Assembly: GCA_027451525.1 (NCBI GenBank)
Contig: DAIDJF010000062.1
Span: forward strand, 1 to 32,111
Origin: Ktedonobacterales bacterium
GTDB lineage: Bacteria > Chloroflexota > Ktedonobacteria > Ktedonobacterales > Ktedonobacteraceae
Length of the DNA stretch: 32,111 bases
Reading direction: 5' to 3'
This document shows, in pieces, positions 23,120 to 30,587 of this stretch. Position 1 is the stretch's first letter. Each line of letters begins with the position of its first letter. The translations under genes and the position numbers were made by a program. The notes under the pieces are model-generated. The model was not told where the DNA came from, ran no database searches, and saw nothing but the letters and a program-made list of their open reading frames with translations.

Positions 23120-24646
23120 ATGAGTTTTGACACAACAGTATCGCCATTGTTTCCAGTCAATGGGAACAAGGCATCTGCAACCCACAACATTTATCTCGCA
23201 CTCGGCTCAAATTTAGGAGATCGGCGTGGACATCTTTCCGCCGCGCTCCAACGTCTGCGTGAATATATTGATATTGAAACAATTTCATCAGTCTATGAAA
23301 CAGAGCCGGTTGGCTATCTGGAACAGCCCCGTTTTCTCAATATGGTCTGTGCGGGCAAAACCAGCCTGACCCCACGTGCCCTGCTGGATACAGTAAAAGC
23401 TATCGAGAACGCAATAGGACGACAACCAACATTTCGCAATGGTCCACGCCCCATTGATATAGATATTCTCTTCTACGATACGCTTATCCTTGAAGAGGAA
23501 GGGCTAAGCATTCCCCACCCACGGATGGCGGAACGCGCCTTTGTGCTCACCCCCTTAGCAGAGATTGCCCCTGAATACATTGATCCGTTGAGCAAAAGAA
23601 GCATTCAGGAACTTGCCAGCACGCTCTCACAGGATGGCGTTCACAAGCTTGCCCCCAATTTGCGCATCTCATTCGAGCGGGATATCCAAAGCGGCAGTCC
23701 AACAGTGCATGTACGTCTGGGCCGAGCGGGAGTAGTTGGTGTACGAAAAGCCCTCTTATTGGGCGACGAAGAACACCAGCAATGGTTTGACGCGACCTTT
23801 GACCTCTACGCCGACCTGCAAGCATCGCAGGCGGGTGTCCATATGTCGCGCTTTAGCGACGCATTAGAAGAGGTATTAGAGGCAAAGGCGGCAGAACATT
23901 GGCCGCGCATCGAACTGCTCGCGGAAGCGATTGCCAAGTCGATTGTCGAGCGGCAAAAGGTTGCGCAGGCCGAGGTACATATTCGCACCCATTATCCACT
24001 ACAGAAATGGACCCCCGTATCGGGGAGACGCACACAAGAAGTATATGGGTTACTGGCTCAGGCGGTCGCAACGCCTCAGAGCAGTCGCCGCTTGATTGGC
24101 GTTGAGGTTGAGGGCATGGTGGCATGCCCATGCGCGCAAGATATGGTTCATTCTTTTGCGCGTGTTCGTCTTCAAGAAGAAGGGTTTTCAGAGGATAGTA
24201 TCGAAAAAATGCTTAGCATCACGCCGCTGGCAACCCACAACCAACGTGGACGCGCAACATTGCTGGTCGGCACAGATCAGACGCTTGAAGCGGGTGAGCT
24301 GATTGCGCTGGTTGAAAGCGCGATGAGTTCAGAAAACTACGCGCTGCTGAAACGTCCCGACGAGCTCTATATCGTCAACAAGGCGCACGCCAACCCACGC
24401 TTTGTCGAGGATGTCACGCGCGAGATTTTACGCGCCGTTGTCGATAACTATCCTACGCTACCCGATGACACGTTTATCTGGGTCCATCAACGCAACGAGG
24501 AGACTATTCATAAATACGATGTCGAGGCTGAAGGTTGGGGTACACTGCGCGAGTTACGCGCTGAAATACTCCACAACGATATTCTTGCCGCACATACGAC
24601 AAAGGAAGAATGGCTCCATCCACCCGTCAACACCAGCCAACGTTAG
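23120..24646 (+). CDS. Fusion of HPPK (FolK) and FolE2/MptA-type GTP cyclohydrolase
   Basis: 508 residues from ATG 23120 (GGAAGAGG six bases upstream). The N-terminal part (about 22-160) is 6-hydroxymethyl-7,8-dihydropterin pyrophosphokinase: NIYLALGSNLGDR (23-35), SSVYETEPVG, and RPIDIDILFYD (110-120) with Asp113 and Asp115 for the two magnesium ions. The C-terminal part (about 185-508) is a type IB GTP cyclohydrolase: GVHMSRF (239-245), GVEVEGMVACPCAQ (327-340) with a cysteine metal ligand, and THNQRG (372-377). CPCAQ is closer to archaeal MptA than to the CPCS of many FolE2 proteins. The protein would carry out the first step (GTP opening) and the pyrophosphorylation step of folate synthesis; FolB and FolP act between and after and are not in the window. 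A fusion of these two is uncommon. Confidence 0.88.
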   Translation: MSFDTTVSPLFPVNGNKASATHNIYLALGSNLGDRRGHLSAALQRLREYIDIETISSVYETEPVGYLEQPRFLNMVCAGKTSLTPRALLDTVKAIENAIGRQPTFRNGPRPIDIDILFYDTLILEEEGLSIPHPRMAERAFVLTPLAEIAPEYIDPLSKRSIQELASTLSQDGVHKLAPNLRISFERDIQSGSPTVHVRLGRAGVVGVRKALLLGDEEHQQWFDATFDLYADLQASQAGVHMSRFSDALEEVLEAKAAEHWPRIELLAEAIAKSIVERQKVAQAEVHIRTHYPLQKWTPVSGRRTQEVYGLLAQAVATPQSSRRLIGVEVEGMVACPCAQDMVHSFARVRLQEEGFSEDSIEKMLSITPLATHNQRGRATLLVGTDQTLEAGELIALVESAMSSENYALLKRPDELYIVNKAHANPRFVEDVTREILRAVVDNYPTLPDDTFIWVHQRNEETIHKYDVEAEGWGTLRELRAEILHNDILAAHTTKEEWLHPPVNTSQR

Positions 24647-24701
24647 CAGCGGTCAATCCTGATAGATTAAGAGGGCGCGTGAAAAATACTTCCTAGCCCT
24701 C

Positions 24702-24731
24702 TTAACAACTTCTATCTCGTCATGCTATAAT
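24702..24731 (+). promoter_or_regulatory. Promoter of rsfS
   Basis: TTAACA (24702-24707, 5 of 6 to consensus), an 18-base spacer, and consensus TATAAT (24726-24731) preceded by TGC, i.e. also an extended -10 box. The predicted leader is about 65 bases. Confidence 0.75.
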
Positions 24732-24801
24732 GCGGTTACAAGATATACAGGCCATTGCTCTTTGCCTGCAGCACAGAGCCTAAGAGAATTAGGGAGTATT
24801 C

Positions 24802-25161
24802 GTGAAGGGTGTTCTACTAGATTCGGCACAAATTGCTAAGGCAGCCGTCGATATCGCTTCTGATAAGAAAGCATCTGATATTCTTTTGCTTGATATCCAT
24901 GAAATTACGACGATTGCCGACTACTTTGTGATCTGTAGTGCCAGCAATCCTCGTCAGATTCAGGCTATCGCGGAATCACTGAACGAGGAACTGGGGAAAA
25001 TAGGTGCCAAAGCCTTGTTCCGCGAAGGTATTGCGGAAACAGGATGGATGTTACTCGACTTTGGTGATATCATTATCCACATTTTTGGGAATAAGGAACG
25101 CGAGTACTACCGCCTCGAACGTCTGTGGAGCGAAGCAAAAACGGTAGTATACTTGCAATAA
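24802..25161 (+). CDS. rsfS: Ribosomal silencing factor RsfS
   Basis: 119 residues, the normal size for the Iojap/RsfS family. RsfS binds ribosomal protein uL14 on the 50S subunit and blocks joining with 30S when nutrients are low. Conserved segments are DILLLDIHEITTIADYFVICSA (about 27-48) and GWMLLDFGDIIIHIFGNKEREYYRLERLW (about 82-110). The start is GTG, five bases after AGGGAG; a strong promoter lies about 75 bases upstream. In many bacteria the gene follows nadD; here it follows the folate fusion gene and has its own promoter. A small membrane protein gene follows within 20 bases. Confidence 0.95.
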   Translation: MKGVLLDSAQIAKAAVDIASDKKASDILLLDIHEITTIADYFVICSASNPRQIQAIAESLNEELGKIGAKALFREGIAETGWMLLDFGDIIIHIFGNKEREYYRLERLWSEAKTVVYLQ

Positions 25162-25180
25162 CATAATAGAAAAGGTGACA

Positions 25181-25366
25181 ATGATGACATTTTTTCGGAA
25201 CCGAATGTTTCTAGAAGGCATTGCACTGGGCGGCATCTGTGGAATTATTATTGGCTCCATTATCGCATTCACGCTCGGCGAAAGCAGTGTAGAAGCAGTT
25301 CGGCGCACGCTAGAGGAGAGGTTTCCACGCAAACGTGCAGTTCCGTTCAAATACCTCTCTCAGTAA
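25181..25366 (+). CDS. Small single-TM protein, YtxH-like
   Basis: 61 residues from ATG 25181, five bases after AAAAGG; a GTG six bases earlier and an ATG three bases later are in the same frame. One glycine-rich hydrophobic helix (about 10-32, FLEGIALGGICGIIIGSIIAF) is followed by a charged amphipathic stretch (ESSVEAVRRTLEERFPRKR). The layout is like YtxH-type small proteins, but similarity is by pattern only. It starts 19 bases after the rsfS stop, so it is likely in the same operon. No function is inferred. Confidence 0.6.
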   Translation: MMTFFRNRMFLEGIALGGICGIIIGSIIAFTLGESSVEAVRRTLEERFPRKRAVPFKYLSQ

Positions 25367-25498
25367 TGCCAGTAAATAACACGTATAATCTGTCTGTCTC
25401 GCACGTGTAGCATATCTCTTCACATGTATGTTACACGTTATTTCTATGTATCAATATGCTCTTCTCTACTGTGGCTTGTTCTTTTATGAGGTGGCAAC

Positions 25499-26389
25499 GT
25501 GTGGCTTCAGCAGCGTCATCATCACCGCTATATCGCGCTTTTTGCGTTGGCACTCATCACTATAATAGTGCTGATACAACCAGCCCAATCGACACATGCC
25601 ACAACGAAACCCAAACATGGATGTGCCTCACCCATACCACCGCCCGTTTCCGGCACACTCACACAACCGCCAGCCACCGCGGGTATTCTTTTTCTTAATG
25701 AGATACTTTTGCACCCACGTACAACCTGGAATTGCACCGAACTCAGTAAGCAAACAGCGAATGCTTATGATGTATGGATTGAATTGTACAATGCCCAGAA
25801 CCAGCCACTTGATCTCTATGGCGTTCATACCAGCATTGATAGTGGCCCAAACACCAATGCATTCTACCTCCCCTTTGGTTCCGCTATCGCGGCCCATAGC
25901 TTTCTCGTCATCTTTCCTTTTAATAATCCCAGATTCGCGACAACACAAGGCAATACGCTGCGCCTGTTAATCGCGGGTATCCCCATTGACACGGTTACTG
26001 TGCCCCCATTGCTTCCCGATCAGTCCTACGCGCGTGTACCCGATGGTGGCGCGACATGGCAGATTACAGCCACACCGACGATTGATGCCAGCAATGGGCA
26101 AGCAGGTACACCGCCTGCGGGAAGTGGCAAAGCACCCACATTGAGTGGAAATGGAGGAAGTGGGATGAACAGCGGCACACCGCCAGCGTGGTCAGCGCTG
26201 AGTTTCCCAAATACAACCACACCCGTTGCGACCGCCCCATCAACGCTATTGCCCGCCCCTAGCCTCGTATTTTCATCAATGACGAGCATGGGAACAATGG
26301 ATGTAGCGCATAAAATTCTTCTCAGTCTCCTGGTGTTAGGGCTGGTTGGGACACTTTTCTGGTGCTGGCGACTCTTCTCCTCCCCTTGA
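25499..26389 (+). CDS. Surface protein with lamin-tail domain and C-terminal membrane anchor
   Basis: 296 residues from GTG 25499, after GAGGTGG. An N-terminal signal/anchor helix (about 11-28, YIALFALALITIIVLIQP) is followed by a Pro/Thr-rich stretch and a lamin-tail domain (about 62-192): LFLNEILLHP, YDVWIELYNAQNQPLDLYG (typical IELYN...LDLxG pattern), AAHSFLVIFPF and the closing QSYARVPDGGATW. A Gly/Ser/Pro/Thr-rich linker (about 195-270) leads to a C-terminal hydrophobic helix and basic end (KILLSLLVLGLVG...CWRLF). The mature protein should be held at the outer face by its C-terminus. No sortase or PEP-CTERM motif is visible. Lamin-tail domains in bacteria are found in secreted nucleases and surface proteins as presumed binding modules; the target is unknown. 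Confidence 0.82.
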   Translation: MWLQQRHHHRYIALFALALITIIVLIQPAQSTHATTKPKHGCASPIPPPVSGTLTQPPATAGILFLNEILLHPRTTWNCTELSKQTANAYDVWIELYNAQNQPLDLYGVHTSIDSGPNTNAFYLPFGSAIAAHSFLVIFPFNNPRFATTQGNTLRLLIAGIPIDTVTVPPLLPDQSYARVPDGGATWQITATPTIDASNGQAGTPPAGSGKAPTLSGNGGSGMNSGTPPAWSALSFPNTTTPVATAPSTLLPAPSLVFSSMTSMGTMDVAHKILLSLLVLGLVGTLFWCWRLFSSP

Positions 26390-26401
26390 GACATACCTCA
26401 C

Positions 26402-26410
26402 TGGTATGAT
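26402..26410 (+). promoter_or_regulatory. Extended -10 box TGGTATGAT
   Basis: TGG followed by TATGAT (26405-26410), about 75 bases before the family 4 glycosidase start. A TTGAGA at 26386-26391 is only 13 bases away, too close for a normal -35 box. Confidence 0.35.
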
Positions 26411-26485
26411 ACGCTTTATTTGAACTGAATATTTCAACTTTTTTTGTAACTACCCAGGTCATACACACCAATAAGGTTCACACAT

Positions 26486-27844
26486 ATGCAACAGGAACAG
26501 AGCAATGGAGCAGATACGCAACAAAAACCAATGGGGCACAAAGCAAAAATTGCGATTATCGGTGGCGGTAGCCCTTACTGCGCAGGGCTGATGCACAGTT
26601 TTGTCCATTATGCCCAGAATTTTCAGGGCTGTGAGATTGTTTTGATGGACATTGACCCCGATGGCCTAGAACTCATCTATACCATCGGTACCAAGCTTTT
26701 CAAACACGCGGAAGCGAAGATTACACTAGAACGAACCACCAATCAGAAGACCGCGATTGATGGTGCAGATTTTGTCATCACCGCGTTTCGCACAGGTGGC
26801 ATGCAAGCGCGCCGCTTTGACGAAAAAATTCCTCTGCGGCACGGTCTGATCGGGCAGGAGACAGTTGGAGCTGGTGGCTTCTTTTACGCGCTACGCACTA
26901 TTCCTGTCATGGCTGGTATTGCGGCAACAATGGAGAAGATCGCTCCTAAAGCATTTCTTCTCAACTACACAAACCCCAGCAATATTGTTACTGAAGCCAT
27001 CACACTTTCCAGTGGTATTCAGATTATCGGCATGTGCGATGGGCCACTGCATGAAATTCAGCACGTTGCAGAAGCGGCAGGAGTGGGACCAATGGCGGGT
27101 GAGCGTCTCTATCACCGTACCGTGGGACTGAATCATGGCAACTGGACAACCGCAGTCTGGCGCAACGGGGTTGATGTTTTGCCACAAATCATTGCCTGGA
27201 GTGAGCAGATTGCAGAACAACCCATGACGCCCGCTAATTATGAGCACATCATGTTAGCAAAGCTTATTGCAACCTATCGGGCCATTCCATCTCACTACAT
27301 GCACTACTATTACTTTCCCGAACTGGTCCTGGCCTTCCTGCAACAAAAACCCACCTCGCGCGCGGAGGATATCATGCAGATGTTGCCTGCATTGCTAAAC
27401 CACTACAGGGAAGAAGCCAAGAAAGATGTTCCGCACCTCACGCAGATGCGCGGGGGTACCGGCTTTGGTGATTTCGCGCTTGATGTCTTGCGCTCTCTTT
27501 TGCATAATACGGGTGAAGAATGGGTGCTCAACGTGCAGAATCGCGGGGCCATTCATTTCCTTGACGCAGAGCGCGTTGTTGAAGTCCCTTGTCACGTTGA
27601 TGCACGCGGAGCTATTCCACTAATGCAGGGCGATGCTGGCATCGGCATCGAGCAGCGCGGCCTGCTTGCGCAGTTGGCCGAATATGAAAGTGCGACAGCA
27701 CGCGCTGCACTCTGGGGGACGCGCAAGGATGCCATAAAAGCTCTGGCGGCAAATCCGCTTGTTATGTCGTATAGTAAGGCAGAACTGGTATATCAGGAGA
27801 TGGCGGCTGCGCACGAACACTATTTGCCACATCATCTCTTGTAA
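26486..27844 (+). CDS. Glycoside hydrolase family 4 (NAD+/Mn2+-dependent glycosidase)
   Basis: A 452-residue GH4 enzyme. The family cleaves alpha- or beta-glycosides, often 6-phosphorylated, or galacturonides by an oxidation-elimination mechanism using NAD+ and a divalent metal. The N-terminal Rossmann fold has KIAIIGGGSPY (21-31) and the acidic LMDIDP. LLNYTNPSN (158-166) is the conserved substrate loop, and Cys184 (GMCDGP) and His217 (GLNHGNW) are the expected Mn ligands, spaced as in known GH4 enzymes. CDGP replaces the CNVP of 6-phospho-beta-glucosidases and CHSV of alpha-galactosidases, so the substrate is unclear. No PTS or sugar transporter gene is adjacent. The ATG follows AAGG by about ten bases; the first 17 residues are extra to the fold. 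Confidence 0.9.
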   Translation: MQQEQSNGADTQQKPMGHKAKIAIIGGGSPYCAGLMHSFVHYAQNFQGCEIVLMDIDPDGLELIYTIGTKLFKHAEAKITLERTTNQKTAIDGADFVITAFRTGGMQARRFDEKIPLRHGLIGQETVGAGGFFYALRTIPVMAGIAATMEKIAPKAFLLNYTNPSNIVTEAITLSSGIQIIGMCDGPLHEIQHVAEAAGVGPMAGERLYHRTVGLNHGNWTTAVWRNGVDVLPQIIAWSEQIAEQPMTPANYEHIMLAKLIATYRAIPSHYMHYYYFPELVLAFLQQKPTSRAEDIMQMLPALLNHYREEAKKDVPHLTQMRGGTGFGDFALDVLRSLLHNTGEEWVLNVQNRGAIHFLDAERVVEVPCHVDARGAIPLMQGDAGIGIEQRGLLAQLAEYESATARAALWGTRKDAIKALAANPLVMSYSKAELVYQEMAAAHEHYLPHHLL

Positions 27845-27917
27845 ACAGAGACCAGAAGAAACCTGGACGCTACTAAGGATAGATAGTGCGCGTAAAAAGC
27901 GCATGATGTAAGAACAT

Positions 27918-29009
27918 ATGATGAATATAACTGAACAATCGTTGCTTGTGACAGCCCAGCCAGAGTTTTCGTCAGCCGCACTGGCTGAATTGCGGCAACT
28001 CGACCCATCGCTACATATGCAGGAAGAACTGACACCGGGCATTATGCTCTGTCAAGTTGCTGACAGTCAGGTATGCATGCGTCGCGCCGTGCGTACACGT
28101 CCAACATTTGCGCGCCATCTTGCGCCAGTACAGCAGCAACTCGCGCTTAGCAATACAGAACAAGACATTGGCAAGATCGCGCTGGCATTCGCCGCCTTAC
28201 CAACATTCGCGCTCATTGATCGCGGCATCCATTTTGCAGTCCAAACGCGCATTGTGCAAACGGACCTTCTTAAGGCCGAGCGAGCTTATAGCGGTGGACA
28301 CCTGAATCAGGCTCTTGCCGAGGCCTTTATTGAGGAGACAGGAGCCATTGAGTCGATTAAAAAACCGCAAGTAGTGCTTTCTCTCCTTTGTACCGCTGAT
28401 ACCGCTTATCTTGGTATCTCCAGCGCGGAAGATAATTTGAGTAGCTGGCCCGGTGGTGCGCGCCATTTCGCACAGACAGATGAACAGATTAGTCGCGCGG
28501 AGTTCAAATTGCTGGAAGCATTGGAAGAGTTTGAGGTGGCACTGCCAGAGGGAGGACGCGCTCTAGACCTGGGAGCAGCTCCTGGCGGCTGGGCGCGCAT
28601 TTTGTTAGAGGCAGGAATGGATGTCGTAGCGGTTGACCCGGCACGTCTTGACCCACGTCTGGTCGGACAAAAACACCTTGAACACTATCGTGGCTATGCC
28701 GAAAGATATCTGGCAACTACCGATAAACGGGCAACACGCTTTGATGTCATCGTCAACGATATGCGCATGGATGCACGAGATGCCGCGCGTTTACTTGTCA
28801 CCGCCGCTCCGCGCTTAAAAACGCAGGGCTTTCTCATCACAACATTTAAGTTGCCTCATGCGACTTCTGAAATTGACCCACTTGCGACACTGAAAGAGGC
28901 GTTGCGCATTCTCCAACGCGGGTATGCATATTCGCGCGCTCGCCAGCTTTTTCATAATCGCCAGGAAGTTACCGTCGTTGCAGCACAACCGCGCCCAGTA
29001 CGGGCGTAA
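27918..29009 (+). CDS. THUMP-FtsJ-like rRNA 2'-O-methyltransferase (RlmM-like)
   Basis: A 363-residue SAM-dependent RNA methyltransferase. The C-terminal domain (about 190-357) is of the RrmJ/FtsJ fold, with SAM motif ALDLGAAPGGWARIL (215-229) and the full K-D-K-E catalytic tetrad: Lys197 (SRAEFKLLEA), Asp281 (VNDMRMD), Lys311 (TTFKLPH) and Glu350 (HNRQEVTVV). The N-terminal half (1-180) resembles the THUMP-containing part of RlmM, which methylates 23S rRNA C2498 in E. coli; here the match is by layout, so the target base is not certain. The start has two adjacent ATGs and a weak ribosome site. The GlcF-like gene follows 28 bases downstream. A 23S rRNA gene ends about 3 kb away. Confidence 0.85.
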   Translation: MMNITEQSLLVTAQPEFSSAALAELRQLDPSLHMQEELTPGIMLCQVADSQVCMRRAVRTRPTFARHLAPVQQQLALSNTEQDIGKIALAFAALPTFALIDRGIHFAVQTRIVQTDLLKAERAYSGGHLNQALAEAFIEETGAIESIKKPQVVLSLLCTADTAYLGISSAEDNLSSWPGGARHFAQTDEQISRAEFKLLEALEEFEVALPEGGRALDLGAAPGGWARILLEAGMDVVAVDPARLDPRLVGQKHLEHYRGYAERYLATTDKRATRFDVIVNDMRMDARDAARLLVTAAPRLKTQGFLITTFKLPHATSEIDPLATLKEALRILQRGYAYSRARQLFHNRQEVTVVAAQPRPVRA

Positions 29010-29037
29010 CACGTGCATTTTATCGAAGGATATTTTG

Positions 29038-30585
29038 ATGCCAGAACCAGCAGAAAACCATACAACACTTACTCACCTGACCCCTCCTGATCAGGGGCCA
29101 CTGCGCATGCACACCCATACCTATGACCTGATCGGTCAGTGCATTCATTGTGGTTTCTGCCTGACCACCTGCCCCACGTATGCTCTTTTAGGTGTCGAGA
29201 TGGACTCACCACGTGGGCGTATTTATCAGATGAAAGCGGTGGCAGAGGGCCGATTACCAATTTCACAAGATTTTGTCGAGCACATGAACTGTTGCCTGGG
29301 GTGTTTGGCTTGCGAGACAGCCTGCCCATCGGGCGTACAATACGGCAAATTAATCGAGGCGGCCCGTGAGCAGATACAACTGGAAACAACCGCCATTACG
29401 CCATCTGAAAGCGCACCTTCAACCACAGCAACACGTACATTCGATGTTATTGCGCCACGCCTCTTACGCCGCTTCTTCTTCGATATGCTTTTACCATCGC
29501 GCACGCTACTCTCGCTCGTCTTTGGCGGTTTGAAACTCTATCAGCGCAGTGGGCTACAAAGACTGATGCATCAAAGTGGTCTCTTTGATCTACTCGACGC
29601 GCTACCTACGCCATTTCAGGGCAAACTTAGTATTCCAGAGCGATTAATGGATCAAGCGGGAGGCGATATCCTCCCAACCCAAATACCAGAGATCACACCC
29701 GCACTGGGTAAGCAACGTTATCGCGTTGGCTTTATTAGTGGCTGTATTATGGATCAGGTGTTTCGTGACATCAATGAGGCAACGCTTCGCGTCCTTGCCG
29801 CCAATGGCTGTGAGGTGATTACACCACCACAACAAAACTGCTGTGGCGCACTCCATGTTCATGCAGGCGAGGCCGATATGGGACGCGCACTTGCACGTAA
29901 CAATATTGATGTATTCGCGCAATACGATTGTGATGCCATTATCATCAACTCGGCTGGCTGTGGTGCATCATTAAAAGAATATGCGCACCTGTTGCGCGAT
30001 GACTATCTCTATGCCGACAAAGCACGCGCATTCGTCGCCAAAATCAAGGATGTCAGCGAGTTCTTGAGCGCTATTGAACTCAATAGAGAGATGGGTCAGG
30101 TTCAGCGTACCGTCACATATCATGATGCCTGCCATCTAGCCCATGGACAGAAGATCAGGCAACAACCACGCCAATTGCTCAACACGATTCCAGGCCTCTC
30201 GTTAGTTGACCTGCATGAGGCTGACTGGTGCTGTGGAAGCGCGGGAATCTACAACATCGTGAATCAAGAGATGGGAAAGCAGTTATTAGAACGCAAAGTT
30301 AACAACATTGTTGATACACATGCAGATACTATCGCCACAGGCAACCCTGGCTGCATGATGCAGATTGCGCTGGGTGTGCGCGAACGCGGTTTACCGATGC
30401 AGGTTGTCCATCCAGTTCAGCTCTTAGATGAAGCCTATCGCGCGGGTGGCCTTTACCAAAACGATATGCAATCGGTTACGGTCGCTGAGCAGAAACAGCG
30501 GCAAATGTTACTGCTTGGGATTGGTATCGGCATCATTGTGGGGGCATTTCTGCTACGCCCCCGTTCGCCTAAACGCGCTAAATAG
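29038..30585 (+). CDS. glcF: GlcF-like iron-sulfur oxidoreductase subunit with C-terminal membrane helix
   Basis: 515 residues from ATG 29038, seven bases after GAAGGA; an upstream in-frame extension would overlap the methyltransferase gene. Two 4Fe-4S motifs of ferredoxin type are at Cys35/38/41/45 (CIHCGFCLTTCP) and Cys86/89/92/96 (CLGCLACETACP). Two CCG domains follow: one ends in NCCGALHVHAGE, the other, starting TYHDACHLAHG, in DWCCGSAG. This matches GlcF, the electron-transfer subunit of glycolate oxidase. It is about 100 residues longer than E. coli GlcF (407), partly from a 60-residue central insertion after the second cluster and partly from a C-terminal hydrophobic helix (MLLLGIGIGIIVGAFLL) and basic tail, which would anchor it to the membrane. 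GlcD/GlcE partners are not in the window. Confidence 0.87.
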   Translation: MPEPAENHTTLTHLTPPDQGPLRMHTHTYDLIGQCIHCGFCLTTCPTYALLGVEMDSPRGRIYQMKAVAEGRLPISQDFVEHMNCCLGCLACETACPSGVQYGKLIEAAREQIQLETTAITPSESAPSTTATRTFDVIAPRLLRRFFFDMLLPSRTLLSLVFGGLKLYQRSGLQRLMHQSGLFDLLDALPTPFQGKLSIPERLMDQAGGDILPTQIPEITPALGKQRYRVGFISGCIMDQVFRDINEATLRVLAANGCEVITPPQQNCCGALHVHAGEADMGRALARNNIDVFAQYDCDAIIINSAGCGASLKEYAHLLRDDYLYADKARAFVAKIKDVSEFLSAIELNREMGQVQRTVTYHDACHLAHGQKIRQQPRQLLNTIPGLSLVDLHEADWCCGSAGIYNIVNQEMGKQLLERKVNNIVDTHADTIATGNPGCMMQIALGVRERGLPMQVVHPVQLLDEAYRAGGLYQNDMQSVTVAEQKQRQMLLLGIGIGIIVGAFLLRPRSPKRAK

Positions 30586-30587
30586 CG

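Noticed and set aside
27887..27903. 5-bp hairpin TGCGC/GCGCA before the methyltransferase gene
   Set aside because: Too short and without a U-run; likely chance.
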